Of a stretch of DNA of 64,000 bases, positions 8,523 to 17,128 are shown in pieces. The number at the start of each line of letters is the position of its first letter. Positions within the stretch are counted from its first letter, which is position 1. The translations under genes and the position numbers were made by a program. The notes beneath the pieces are model-generated. The model worked only from the letters and a program-made list of their open reading frames with translations, was not told where the DNA came from and did not search any database. Source of the DNA: Sulfurospirillum oryzae (GTDB lineage Bacteria; Campylobacterota; Campylobacteria; Campylobacterales; Sulfurospirillaceae); the NCBI RefSeq assembly GCF_025770725.1, contig NZ_JANZKZ010000002.1, positions 248,001-312,000 on the forward strand. The letters run 5' to 3'.

Positions 8523-9816
8523 CTTTTTTTCCAAAAAATTTATAGAAGAATCCCTCAATGATTTTAAGCGGTTCACGGTTGATCGCTAGGGCTCCTTTAG
8601 GGATGTCTTTGGTTACAGTTGTACCTGAAGCAATGAGGACATCATCCGCAATGGTAACAGGCGCAACAAGTTGAGTATCGCTACCGACGAAAACATTTTT
8701 GCCGATGATGGTTTTGTATTTTGCTTTACCATCGTAGTTACATGTAATCGTCCCACAGCCGATGTTCGTTCCCTCATCAATGGTAGCGTCACCCAAATAA
8801 CTCAGATGTCCCGCTTTAACCCCTTTGAGAGTGGACTTTTTAATCTCGACAAAATTGCCAATGTGTGTATCTTCGATGATTGAGTCTGGTCGAACACGAG
8901 CCATAGGCCCTATGTCAGAGTTTTTGATGACACTTTTTTCAATGACCGAGTGCGCTTTAATATGCGCATTTTCTAGCATCGTTCCTTTAAGCAATGTGAC
9001 ACCATTTTCAAGTTTACATTCACCTTTTATCTGCACATCCGCTTCAATGTAGATGGTTTGAGGTAAGCGCATACTCACACCTTGTTCCATAAAACGGCGT
9101 TTAATGCGATCTTGCATCAACTCTTCGGCTTGGGAGAGGTGATATTTAGAGTTGACACCCATAAAGGTTGCTTCATCCACAAAAAGGGCTTTTACTGTTT
9201 TGTTCTCGACATTGGCTAAAGCAATTAAGTCCGTGATGTAATACTCTTTTTGACTGTTTTGGTTGGAAAGTTTAGGAAGATTCTCTTTTAGAAAATCGGT
9301 CTTAAAGAGGTAAACACCCGCATTTACGGCAGTTACTTTTTTCTCTTCAACACTCGCATCTTTCTCTTCAACGATTTTTTCCACGTTATAATGGGCATCC
9401 ATAATGACACGCCCATAGCCAAATGGCTCTTTACATGTAAACGCACTCATGACAACGTCTGCTTCTAAATGTGTAAAATTTTGCATATTTTCTGCTTCAA
9501 GCAAAGGCATATCGCCATTGAGTACCAGCAAACGCTCATATTTTGGTACAACACCACGGATCGCACCACCCGTACCTGGGAAGTTTTGATGGTCTTGTAT
9601 GCTATAGTGGATATTTTTAAAATGACGGTTCATTTTTTCTTGAACAAGGTCTGCTTGGTGGTATAAAATAACATGGATGTCGTCGCTGATCTTTTGTGCC
9701 TCTTTGATGATGTGGTATAACATCTCAAAGCCGCTGATCTCATGAAGTACCTTTGGAAGTGTGGACTTCATGCGAGTTCCAAGCCCCGCAGCCATAATCG
9801 CAATTGAAATATTCAT
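8515..9816 (-). CDS. glmU: UDP-GlcNAc pyrophosphorylase / glucosamine-1-phosphate acetyltransferase
   Basis: Makes UDP-N-acetylglucosamine, the precursor of peptidoglycan and lipid A, from glucosamine-1-phosphate. The N-terminal uridylyltransferase domain starts MAAGLGTRMKSTLPKVLH (residues 8-25), with LNGDMPLL later. The C-terminal half is a left-handed beta-helix of hexapeptide repeats with GHLSYLGDATIDEGTNIG and GTITCNYDG. The 433-residue length is normal for Campylobacterota. Two TTACATGTAA palindromes lie inside it; one falls on the conserved TITCNYDG motif and may be constrained by the protein. Confidence 0.97.
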   Translation of the reverse strand: MNISIAIMAAGLGTRMKSTLPKVLHEISGFEMLYHIIKEAQKISDDIHVILYHQADLVQEKMNRHFKNIHYSIQDHQNFPGTGGAIRGVVPKYERLLVLNGDMPLLEAENMQNFTHLEADVVMSAFTCKEPFGYGRVIMDAHYNVEKIVEEKDASVEEKKVTAVNAGVYLFKTDFLKENLPKLSNQNSQKEYYITDLIALANVENKTVKALFVDEATFMGVNSKYHLSQAEELMQDRIKRRFMEQGVSMRLPQTIYIEADVQIKGECKLENGVTLLKGTMLENAHIKAHSVIEKSVIKNSDIGPMARVRPDSIIEDTHIGNFVEIKKSTLKGVKAGHLSYLGDATIDEGTNIGCGTITCNYDGKAKYKTIIGKNVFVGSDTQLVAPVTIADDVLIASGTTVTKDIPKGALAINREPLKIIEGFFYKFFGKKDA

Positions 9817-9931
9817 TAATTGTGTTCCTAAGAGTCAGATTAAATCTATTTTAACGAAAAGTTGTTTAAAGATTAAAACGTTTTTAACGCAAAACCAACT
9901 AAAATCACAAGATAATATTAAAGGAAGCCAT

Positions 9932-10675
9932 TTGAAGAACGCGAAGAGAATTTTACTTTTACTCTTGATTTGTATGACACCGATGGCTTTTGGTGCCGAT
10001 ACAATCCCTACGGTCAATCTTTCTCTCAGCGCACCTAACTCACCTCAACAGTTGGTAACCAGCCTTAACCTCGTTCTTGTTTTAACCATTCTGGTCTTAG
10101 CGCCTTCACTCATCTTTATGATGACCAGCTTTTTACGTCTTTTGATCGTCTTCTCTTTTTTGCGTCAAGCTCTTGGAACACAGCAAATGCCGCCATCTCA
10201 AGTGATGGTCTCTTTGGCGATGATTTTGACGTTTTTTATTATGGAACCGGTGATGAAAGAGTCGTATGAGGTCGCCATAAAGCCTTATTTGGCAGAAAAG
10301 ATGAGTTACCAAGATGCATTTGAGAAAGGCTCTGCCCCTTTTAAAGCGTTTATGATTCGCAATACGCGTGAAAAAGACTTAGCGCTTTTCTTTCGTATTC
10401 GTAACCTTGAAAACCCTAAAAACATTGAAGATGTACCTTTGACCGTGGCAATGCCAGCATTTATGATCAGTGAGCTAAAGACTGCTTTTGAGATCGGCTT
10501 TTTGCTTTACTTGCCATTTCTTGTTATCGACATGGTGGTCAGTTCCGTTTTGATGGCAATGGGTATGATGATGCTCCCTCCTGTTATGATCTCACTTCCT
10601 TTTAAACTCTTGATTTTTGTTCTTGTTGATGGATGGAATCTTTTGGTGCAAAAACTCGTGGAGAGTTTCCATTAA
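9932..10675 (+). CDS. fliP: Flagellar type III export protein FliP
   Basis: Component of the export gate (FliPQR) of the flagellar type III secretion system. The longest open frame runs further upstream through sequence overlapping glmU. The real start is most likely the TTG at 9932, preceded by AAAGGAAGCCA, giving a 247-residue protein of normal FliP length that starts with a cleavable signal peptide (KRILLLLLICMTPMAFGAD). Family motifs are present: PSLIFMMTSFLRLLIVFSFLR, the QMPPSQVMVSLAMILTFF helix and the C-terminal GMMMLPPVMISLPFKLLIFVLVDGW. Isolated from other flagellar genes, next to glmU, as in Campylobacter. Confidence 0.95.
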   Translation: MKNAKRILLLLLICMTPMAFGADTIPTVNLSLSAPNSPQQLVTSLNLVLVLTILVLAPSLIFMMTSFLRLLIVFSFLRQALGTQQMPPSQVMVSLAMILTFFIMEPVMKESYEVAIKPYLAEKMSYQDAFEKGSAPFKAFMIRNTREKDLALFFRIRNLENPKNIEDVPLTVAMPAFMISELKTAFEIGFLLYLPFLVIDMVVSSVLMAMGMMMLPPVMISLPFKLLIFVLVDGWNLLVQKLVESFH

Positions 10676-11483
10676 CGCTCACTCTATTAAAAATACTCCA
10701 ATAGGTTTTGAACTTCACCATCCGCTTTTTGATGCAACCATTTTAAGACAAGGTGCGCAACTGATTCATTTTCAGCCTAAAGGTGGCGAGCCACTTTTTT
10801 GGAGTGCGGAGCTTTCAACGTTTGAAAAAGGCAAAGCATTTCGAGGTGGCATTCCTCTGTGTTGGCCGTGGTTTGGAAAAGCGGGCAGCCCCGCTCATGG
10901 ATTTGCTCGTATTTTAGAGTGGGATTTGATCAAACATGAAGAAAGCGAAGAGGGTGTGCAACTCATCTTTGAACTGCATGACTCCGCAACGACACGTGCT
11001 CTGTGGTCTTATGCGTTTACCACACGACTCGAAATGAACTTGGGGCGCGATGTTGAACTCTCTTTACATGTAAACGCAGAAAAAGAGAGCACCGCTGCAC
11101 TTCACTCCTACTTTATATGTAAGCATATTAACGATGTGAAAGTGATAGGGCTTGGTCGCACTTATAACGACTCATTACAAAATGGAGCGTCGTGTAAAAG
11201 TGGAGATGAATTTTTACATGTTAATCAAACCATTGATCGTATTTACACACATCCAGAGCCAGAAACTCTGCTTCAAGAGAATGATCGTACCATAAGCATT
11301 TTTCACGAAAATCATAGCGATGTTGTTGTGTGGAATCCATGGCTTGAGGGTAGTTCAAAACTAGCTGATATGAAAGAGGATGACTATACACAAATGCTTT
11401 GCATTGAAAGTGCGAGAATCACAGAGCCTTTGAAGTGCCAAGATCGTTTACATGTAAAGATCAAAACCCTTTTGCTGCTTTAA
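10629..11483 (+). CDS. D-hexose-6-phosphate mutarotase-like (YeaD) aldose 1-epimerase family protein
   Basis: About 284 residues of the galactose-mutarotase fold. YeaD-type members interconvert anomers of hexose 6-phosphates. Visible family motifs are FRGGIPLCWPWFG, AHGFAR, the LHSYF substrate-binding segment and VVWNPW near the C terminus, with a conserved Glu in CIESAR. The start is uncertain because the gene overlaps the 3' end of fliP. ATG at 10629 is the first plausible codon, and family alignment suggests that homology begins near residue 20. The last 36 bases overlap the convergent gene. Two TTACATGTAA copies fall in it, one right at that overlap. Confidence 0.85.
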   Translation: MDGIFWCKNSWRVSINAHSIKNTPIGFELHHPLFDATILRQGAQLIHFQPKGGEPLFWSAELSTFEKGKAFRGGIPLCWPWFGKAGSPAHGFARILEWDLIKHEESEEGVQLIFELHDSATTRALWSYAFTTRLEMNLGRDVELSLHVNAEKESTAALHSYFICKHINDVKVIGLGRTYNDSLQNGASCKSGDEFLHVNQTIDRIYTHPEPETLLQENDRTISIFHENHSDVVVWNPWLEGSSKLADMKEDDYTQMLCIESARITEPLKCQDRLHVKIKTLLLL

Positions 11484-11969
11484 AATACTATCAAAAAGTT
11501 TTTGTGCTTCTTGGAGCATTTTTTCATTCTGTTTTTGGGCTTTTTCTAAAATCTTATCAAGGCTTTTTAAAATTGAATTGTTTGTATAATTTTGTGTATT
11601 GAGATCTTTGATAGTTGGTAGTTTACTGTTGATGTCATAAGCCGTATTGGTTGTTTTTGCTTGCGTTGTTGGACTGTCGCTTTCTTGTACATTTTTAAGA
11701 TATTCGTCCATCATTGGCTGGATGACTTTCATTGCCGCATCAATCTCTTTTTGATCGTTTGCATCAATACCATCGCCTTTATAATGGAAATTGTAGCCAT
11801 ACGCATGGGTAAGTGTCATCGTTGTTGTTTGTGTTTTACCGTCACTTGCTTGTGAGAGTTCGGTTGAGCGTTCATCATACATACTAAGATCAATCACGTC
11901 ACCACTGCTGGTTTGAAGAGAAAATCCAAAGGTGTTTGAACTGTAGCTTGCGGCATTGATACTTTGCAT
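11448..11969 (-). CDS. Unknown soluble protein ending inside a TTACATGTAA palindrome
   Basis: 173 residues, not recognised. The N-terminal half is polar with Ser/Thr-rich segments (SLQTSSGDVIDLSMYDERS), followed by DGIDANDQKEIDAA, which resembles a calcium-loop sequence (D-x-x-D-x-x-D-x-x-E) but is unproven. The C-terminal third is a Lys/Gln-rich helix (ILKSLDKILEKAQKQNEKML) likely to form a coiled coil. It has no signal peptide. The stop codon is the TAA of a TTACATGTAA copy, so the protein ends LYM. It is convergent with the mutarotase gene and overlaps it by 36 nt. Start ATG preceded by AAGGAGTCATC. Confidence 0.75.
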   Translation of the reverse strand: MQSINAASYSSNTFGFSLQTSSGDVIDLSMYDERSTELSQASDGKTQTTTMTLTHAYGYNFHYKGDGIDANDQKEIDAAMKVIQPMMDEYLKNVQESDSPTTQAKTTNTAYDINSKLPTIKDLNTQNYTNNSILKSLDKILEKAQKQNEKMLQEAQKLFDSILKQQKGFDLYM

Positions 11970-12017
11970 GATGACTCCTTAATGATTAGAACCTAAATCG
12001 GCACAAATCATTTTTAT

Positions 12018-13733
12018 TTAACTATCAAAACCACTGTAAAATTTGCGCTCTTTTGAGACAACGATCTCTTTTTGACGTTCTTTTTTGTGCATATCTTTTT
12101 CCACAAAAAGAGGCTTTCGCGTTATAGGGTGTAAGCCTGTATAGTACATGAGTGTTGCATAGGTTGAAGGCGTTGGTGTAAAGATCTGCGCTTGTTCAGG
12201 ATTGATTTTTAACACATTGCTCGCAAACTGCTTTAAGGAGTGCATGTGCTTCTCTTCACAACCTGGGTGTGCGGCAATGAGGTAGTAGGTTAAAAACTGT
12301 TTTTTACCAGACTCACGGCTCAATCTATCAAAAAGTGCTTTAAACTCGACTAAGGACTCTTTTCCGGGTTTCCCCATCAGTGCTAAAATTTCATCGTCGA
12401 TGTGCTCGGGGGCGATTTTCATCTGACCGCTGAGGTGATGCTCAACAATCTCTTTAAGATACTCATACCCATAAGACTTATCATCGCTAATAAGATCATA
12501 ACGAATACCCGAAGCGACAAACGCTTTTTTAATGCCGGGGAGTGCTCTTACTTTGCGTAGGAGATCAAGTTGTTTTTTATGCGTTGGTTTGAGTGCTTTG
12601 CAGAGTTTTGGGAACATACAACTTTTATCTTCACATGTTCCTTTGGAGAGTTTTTTAGAACACTCGTAACCGTACATATTTGCCGTTGGTCCTCCAAGAT
12701 CGGAGATAATGCCTTTAAAATCCTTGTACGTGGTAAAGTGTTTTGCTTCTTTGAGAATGGAATCTTCACTACGGCTTCTGATGGTTCTGCCTTGATGTAC
12801 GCTAATTGCGCAAAAGCTGCATTCACCATAACAGCCTTGATGCGTTGAAATGGAAAATTTAATCGTCTCCAGCGCTTTAACCGCGCCATCTTTTTTATGG
12901 TAAGGGTGAACATCTCGCATAAAAGGAAGCGCGCTTACTTCATCCATCTCTTCTGTGGTTAAGTAAAGTGCAGGCGGGTTTTGAATGAGGTAGCGAGCAT
13001 CCACTTTTTGGCAAAGCCCTTTGGCTGAGATAGGGTCATTGTTGTGGTAAAAGATGTCGAACATGTCCATAAATTTGAGCTTATCCGCAAGCGTTTCATC
13101 GTGGCTTGGAAGCGTTAAATACTCCTCTTTTGGCTCTTTTGAAATGTAGCATAACCCTTTTACATGTAAAGGCTCAATCCCCTTTTTTAGGGCATCTGCA
13201 AACTCAACAATGCTCTTATCTGCCATGCCATACAGGAGATAATCAGCCTTGGCGTCGAACAAAATGGGTTTGCGAAGTTTGTTGCTCCAAAAATCATAAT
13301 GTGTCACACGTCTAAGACTCGCTTCAATGCCGCCTAGCATAATAGGCACCGTGTTTTTAAAGTTTTGGCGGATAAGGTTGGTGTAAACAAGGCTCGCTCG
13401 ATCAGGTCGTTTGTTATTGATACCACCAGGGGTATAATCATCAGAATTGCGAAATCTCTTTGTAGCTGTGTAGTTCGACACAAGCGAATCCACACTGCCG
13501 CCACTGACACCCCAAAAGAGCTTTGGCTCACCCAAACGGCTAATATCATCTTTACATGTAATGTCGGGTTGCCCGATAATGCCTACTTTATAGCCCGCTT
13601 TTTCCAATACACGCCCTACGACAGAAACGCCCATGTAAGGGCTGTCTATATAGGCATCAGAGGTGATGAGAATGACATCAAGTTGTTTCCATCCTCGATC
13701 CAACATCTCTTCGTGTGTGGTTGGTAAAAACAT
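12018..13733 (-). CDS. YgiQ family radical SAM protein
   Basis: Large (about 571 residues) radical S-adenosylmethionine protein of the YgiQ/UPF0313 family, whose substrate is not established. The [4Fe-4S]/SAM motif is CYGECSFC (CxxxCxxC) in the segment ISTHQGCYGECSFCAIS. A B12-binding-like N-terminal region (VILITSDAYIDSPYMG) and the family segments MLGGIEASLRR and KIAPEH are present. The start is set at the ATG at 13733, which has AGGAAGCCT just upstream; an in-frame ATG 15 codons earlier has no such site. Divergent from pgi. Two TTACATGTAA copies are inside (Leu-His-Val and Thr-Cys-Lys readings). Confidence 0.92.
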   Translation of the reverse strand: MFLPTTHEEMLDRGWKQLDVILITSDAYIDSPYMGVSVVGRVLEKAGYKVGIIGQPDITCKDDISRLGEPKLFWGVSGGSVDSLVSNYTATKRFRNSDDYTPGGINNKRPDRASLVYTNLIRQNFKNTVPIMLGGIEASLRRVTHYDFWSNKLRKPILFDAKADYLLYGMADKSIVEFADALKKGIEPLHVKGLCYISKEPKEEYLTLPSHDETLADKLKFMDMFDIFYHNNDPISAKGLCQKVDARYLIQNPPALYLTTEEMDEVSALPFMRDVHPYHKKDGAVKALETIKFSISTHQGCYGECSFCAISVHQGRTIRSRSEDSILKEAKHFTTYKDFKGIISDLGGPTANMYGYECSKKLSKGTCEDKSCMFPKLCKALKPTHKKQLDLLRKVRALPGIKKAFVASGIRYDLISDDKSYGYEYLKEIVEHHLSGQMKIAPEHIDDEILALMGKPGKESLVEFKALFDRLSRESGKKQFLTYYLIAAHPGCEEKHMHSLKQFASNVLKINPEQAQIFTPTPSTYATLMYYTGLHPITRKPLFVEKDMHKKERQKEIVVSKERKFYSGFDS

Positions 13734-13846
13734 AGGCTTCCTAGTCGTTAGATAATAGGTGAAAATATACCACAACACCTCTATGTTTTGGCTTTTTTAA
13801 GATTGTTAGTAGTAATATCACACCAATTATCATTTGGAGGATAAGT

Positions 13847-15112
13847 TTGAAAAATTCACTCTATTTTAACATTAAAGTAGAAGAGGGCATCTTCGATAAA
13901 ATCGTAGCAGAGCAAAAAACAATTGGCTACTATGCATTGCCAGATCAAGACATTAGCGCACTTCTTAATTACCTAGAAGAGTTTAAAGCAAAAAATGACT
14001 ACGATGCGATTAAAGACGTTGCTATTATTGGTATTGGTGGTAGTTCACTAGGCCCTAAAGCGATTTTTAGAGCGCTTCAGGGTATTCGTGATTTTGACAA
14101 ACGCTTGCATTTGTTCGAGAGTACCGATCCTGCATCCATTCGCTCTACGCTCAATAAACTAGACATTAAAAATACCCACTTTTTTGTCATCAGTAAATCA
14201 GGCACAACGATTGAGACAATCTCCGTTTACAAATATGTTCTCTCCCTTTTAAAAGCTAAAGATATTTCACTTGATTATCGCTTTACCTTTGTCACCGATG
14301 ATGGTTCAAAACTAGAAGCACATGCTAAAACATTTAACTCGTTTGTTCTACACATTCCGGTTAATGTCGGTGGACGTTTTTCTGTTTTAAGTGCGGCAGG
14401 ACTTGCACCTCTTTTATTGGTTGGTGTGGATATTCAAAGACTGCTTGATGGTGCTAAAGCGATTAAAAAAAGCTTCTTTGAAGATGGTTACATCAAAGAG
14501 ACGTTGATGAAAAAAGCGACCTATTACGCTAAAAACTCAATGCACTACAACATCAACACGCTTTTTGCGTATTCAGAGAGTTTGGATTGTTTTACGGACT
14601 GGTATGTTCAGCTTTGGGGTGAGAGTTTGGGTAAAAAACAGCGCCACAGCAGCTTTAACGTAGGTCTGACACCGGTAGGGCTTATTGGTCCAAAAGATCA
14701 ACACTCGTTCTTACAGCTCATTGTTGAAGGACTTCGCGATAAAAGTGTTACCGTACTTAAAATCGAAAATTTTGACGATAAGATCAAAATACCTGCCATT
14801 ACGCTTAAAGAACTTGAGAACTTGGATTTGATGAATGGCATTGCGTTTTGCGATCTCATTAATATGCAAGCAGATTCGACCATTGAAGCACTTCTTGATA
14901 AAAAAGATATTCCAATCGACACAATTACCCTTCAACATATTGATGAAGAAAACATCGGAAAGTTGATTTTCTATTATGAGCTTTTAACATCACTTGTTGG
15001 TCAAATGATGAATGTTAATACTTACGATCAACCCGGTGTTGAGAGCGGTAAGAAGATATTAGAAGGAAAACTTCTCGAAGAGAAGAAAAATACAGGTAAA
15101 AAAGCTCACTAG
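13847..15112 (+). CDS. pgi: Glucose-6-phosphate isomerase
   Basis: Interconverts glucose-6-phosphate and fructose-6-phosphate; in Campylobacterota it serves mainly gluconeogenesis. The 421-residue protein is of the short form. It has IIGIGGSSLGPKAI at the substrate site, the SIS-domain segment VISKSGTTIET, the family signature VGGRFSVLSAAGLAPL and WGESLGKKQ. The start is TTG, chosen because TTTGGAGGAT stands five bases upstream. A strong intrinsic terminator follows directly. Single-gene transcription unit, divergent from the YgiQ gene. Confidence 0.96.
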   Translation: MKNSLYFNIKVEEGIFDKIVAEQKTIGYYALPDQDISALLNYLEEFKAKNDYDAIKDVAIIGIGGSSLGPKAIFRALQGIRDFDKRLHLFESTDPASIRSTLNKLDIKNTHFFVISKSGTTIETISVYKYVLSLLKAKDISLDYRFTFVTDDGSKLEAHAKTFNSFVLHIPVNVGGRFSVLSAAGLAPLLLVGVDIQRLLDGAKAIKKSFFEDGYIKETLMKKATYYAKNSMHYNINTLFAYSESLDCFTDWYVQLWGESLGKKQRHSSFNVGLTPVGLIGPKDQHSFLQLIVEGLRDKSVTVLKIENFDDKIKIPAITLKELENLDLMNGIAFCDLINMQADSTIEALLDKKDIPIDTITLQHIDEENIGKLIFYYELLTSLVGQMMNVNTYDQPGVESGKKILEGKLLEEKKNTGKKAH

Positions 15113-15120
15113 ACTTTTAG

Positions 15121-15145
15121 GCTGGGAAGAAATTCCCAGCTTTTT
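15121..15145. terminator. Bidirectional intrinsic terminator after pgi
   Basis: Perfect 8-bp stem GCTGGGAA / TTCCCAGC with a GAAA loop, followed by TTTTT; the other strand has a shorter A/T-rich flank. It sits between two convergent genes, and its T-tract reaches the stop codon of the minus-strand gene. Confidence 0.9.
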
Positions 15146-15542
15146 AAACTGCAGTAAAGACGAGCGCTTGCTCGTAAAGTGATGAACCCATTTTCCCCCA
15201 CATTGAAAACAGATGCATTTCTTTCTCACCTAGATGAAATTTTTGTGCAATTTTATCCATAATTTTGTGTTCATAAATACCAAATTGATCATCAATATGC
15301 ACCAAGACCATCAGCGCAAGGGCAGCAATTTTTTGACTTTGTGCTGATCTAAAAACAGTTAAAGTATCTTCCAAGACAAAATGTTCCAAGTTAATTTCGA
15401 TATTTTCAATGCCCATTTCGGTGCAGTATTCATCTATCACTTCACGCTCTTTGGGACCGTATTCTCCATCTTGTTTTGCAACATATTGCGCGAGTTGTAA
15501 AAAAGCAAATTTTTCTTCAGTTTTGAGTTTCATAAGTAACAA
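15144..15542 (-). CDS. Small TerB-like helical protein
   Basis: About 132 residues, mainly helical. The pattern FAFLQLAQYVAKQDGEYGPKE, acidic helices and the repeat-like LVHIDDQFGIYEHKIMDKIA resemble the TerB/DjlA N-terminal fold, which carries metal-binding acidic residues. Family assignment is tentative. The start is placed at a TTG because AAGGAG lies six bases before it. The ATG three codons downstream has 15 bases of spacing, and the upstream ATG would put the ribosome site inside the gene. Divergent from the TetR gene with a roughly 107-base shared promoter region. Confidence 0.65.
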   Translation of the reverse strand: MLLMKLKTEEKFAFLQLAQYVAKQDGEYGPKEREVIDEYCTEMGIENIEINLEHFVLEDTLTVFRSAQSQKIAALALMVLVHIDDQFGIYEHKIMDKIAQKFHLGEKEMHLFSMWGKMGSSLYEQALVFTAV

Positions 15543-15572
15543 TTTGTACTCCTTTAATATTGGATCGATGAA

Positions 15573-15578
15573 ATTATA
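15573..15578 (-). promoter_or_regulatory. Candidate -10 element for the TerB-like gene
   Basis: TATAAT on the minus strand, about 31 bases upstream of the chosen TTG start. No clear -35 is expected in this group of bacteria. Confidence 0.45.
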
Positions 15579-15609
15579 GTAAAACATTTTAAATAAATAT
15601 TAATAAACA

Positions 15610-15618
15610 TGCTAAAAT
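15610..15618 (+). promoter_or_regulatory. Candidate extended -10 element for the TetR-hupSL unit
   Basis: TGCTAAAAT, about 31 bases upstream of the TetR ATG; an extended -10 type match. The TetR protein might act on this shared divergent region, but I saw no clear operator dyad. Confidence 0.45.
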
Positions 15619-15649
15619 GAGCAAAGTGTATTTCAAAAGGATATGCCAA

Positions 15650-16234
15650 ATGGATAAAAAACGACGTAAAAGCGAAAAGATTTTAGAGGCAGCATTGATG
15701 CTGTTTTCAACACAAGGTTTTTATGCAACTACAATTCCCGATATTGCCAAAGCGATGGGTATGAGTGTCGGCAACATCTATAATTATTTTTCCTCCAAAG
15801 AGTTGCTTGCTAAAGAGATCATCAAGTACTCATCCGATATTTTAGGCGCTGAAATTCGTACAGTCAATGAAGAAGAGTGTCCCATTAAAGAAAAAATACG
15901 AAAAATCGTTGCTGTTTATTTTGAAATGGCTTCTTCCAAACCTCAGCATATTAACTACTTTTTACGTGTTTATTTAGCCAATAAAGAGGTCTTTAAAGAT
16001 GGTTGCGAAGGGATGCTTTGTGTTTCGTCATTTGTAACGGAATTGATGATCTTTTTTGAAGATGGTGTCTCCAAAAAAGAGCTACGTAATCAAGATTTCT
16101 TCTCGGCTTTTGGTCTTTTTATGGGGTATCTAGGTGGTTTTGTTTTCCTCAATGGCGAGGGGGTTTTGGATAAAGATCTCAGGCATTATGTGGATGACAT
16201 ATCTTTAAATATTTACAATGCGTTAAAACAATAG
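15650..16234 (+). CDS. TetR family transcriptional regulator, coupled to hupSL
   Basis: About 194 residues. The N-terminal helix-turn-helix is typical TetR: KILEAALMLFSTQGFYATTI, then PDIAKAMGMSVGNIYNYFSSKELL. The C-terminal ligand domain is unrecognised. The start is set at the ATG at 15650 with AAAGGA eight bases upstream; an in-frame ATG 11 codons earlier lacks a site. The stop is only three bases before the hydrogenase small-subunit ATG, so regulator and hydrogenase are almost certainly one transcript. It may sense redox state or a metabolite and control hupSL; that is inference. Confidence 0.88.
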   Translation: MDKKRRKSEKILEAALMLFSTQGFYATTIPDIAKAMGMSVGNIYNYFSSKELLAKEIIKYSSDILGAEIRTVNEEECPIKEKIRKIVAVYFEMASSKPQHINYFLRVYLANKEVFKDGCEGMLCVSSFVTELMIFFEDGVSKKELRNQDFFSAFGLFMGYLGGFVFLNGEGVLDKDLRHYVDDISLNIYNALKQ

Positions 16235-16237
16235 TCA

Positions 16238-17128
16238 ATGTCTCGCAAATCCTCTATTGTCTGGCTACAAGGTCTTACATGTAATGGCAACAGCCACTCT
16301 TTTTTGAACTACCCGCAAATGGCAAGTTTTGCAGCTTCTTTTGAAATGCTTTATCATCCTTTAATATGTGGCGCGCAGAGTTTTGAAACACTGCTGCAAA
16401 GTGATGAGCCATTTGATTTTTTGATTTTAGAAGGTGCGTTAAGCCATGATGAGCGTTTGCTTCAAAGGTTTAATACCCCTTTTTACGAGATACTGGATAA
16501 TTTTGCAAGCAGAGCCAAGCATATTATCTGTGCAGGTAGTTGTGCTAGTTTTGGGGGTATTTTTAGACTGCGTGATCCTGAGTTAATTTCGGGAGCTCTT
16601 TTTAATGGAAAAGAGAGGGGCGGCTATTGGCTTGAAAAAAGAAATGTAATTAATATTCCAGGATGTCCTGTGCATCCTAGGTGGCTGGTTGAAACACTTT
16701 TAGAGCTGCACCAAGGCAATCAATTGCTTTTAGATGAACTTTTACGCCCTAAGGAAATTTTTGCTTACTTGGCGCATCACGGTTGTTTGCGTAATGAATA
16801 TTTTGAATGGAAAGTTGACAGTAAACAACTAGGGGAAAGAGAGGGGTGTCTGTTTTATGAGCATGGCTGTCAAGGCCCTATGAGCCATGCCAATTGTAAC
16901 AAAATTCTTTGGAATTCTGTCAGTTCTAAAACCAGAGCAGGTTCTCCTTGTTTAGGCTGTACGGAGTTTGATTTTCCTCACATGGCACTCTTTGAAACAC
17001 AAAAAAATATGTCTTTACCTCAAACGCCTTTTGGCATCAGCAAACGTGCTTATTATAGCCTTGCTGGTATTGCCAAAAGCTTTAAGATTGAAAGACTTGA
17101 AAAGAAGTTGATAGATGAAGATCACTAA
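16238..17128 (+). CDS. hupS: [NiFe] hydrogenase small subunit, cytoplasmic group-2-like
   Basis: Fe-S-cluster subunit of a second [NiFe] hydrogenase, 296 residues. Unlike HydA it has no twin-arginine signal, so the enzyme stays in the cytoplasm. The first cluster motif is LTCNGNSHSFL (C-x-G-N), where HydA has CTGC; this resembles group 2 (cyanobacterial uptake or sensor) small subunits. Later ligands appear in AGSCASFGG, IPGCPVHPRW, HHGCLR, EHGCQGP and GSPCLGC. Sulfurospirillum genomes are known to have a hupSL besides the membrane-bound enzyme. The role, uptake or H2 sensing, is not decided by sequence. Its 3' end overlaps hupL by 14 nt. The TTACATGTAA copy encodes LTCN at the cluster motif. 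Confidence 0.88.
   Translation: MSRKSSIVWLQGLTCNGNSHSFLNYPQMASFAASFEMLYHPLICGAQSFETLLQSDEPFDFLILEGALSHDERLLQRFNTPFYEILDNFASRAKHIICAGSCASFGGIFRLRDPELISGALFNGKERGGYWLEKRNVINIPGCPVHPRWLVETLLELHQGNQLLLDELLRPKEIFAYLAHHGCLRNEYFEWKVDSKQLGEREGCLFYEHGCQGPMSHANCNKILWNSVSSKTRAGSPCLGCTEFDFPHMALFETQKNMSLPQTPFGISKRAYYSLAGIAKSFKIERLEKKLIDEDH

Noticed and set aside
9761-9931. N-terminal extension of FliP from the upstream ATG
   Set aside because: It overlaps glmU antisense, is not FliP-like, and would bury the signal peptide; the TTG at 9932 has a ribosome site.
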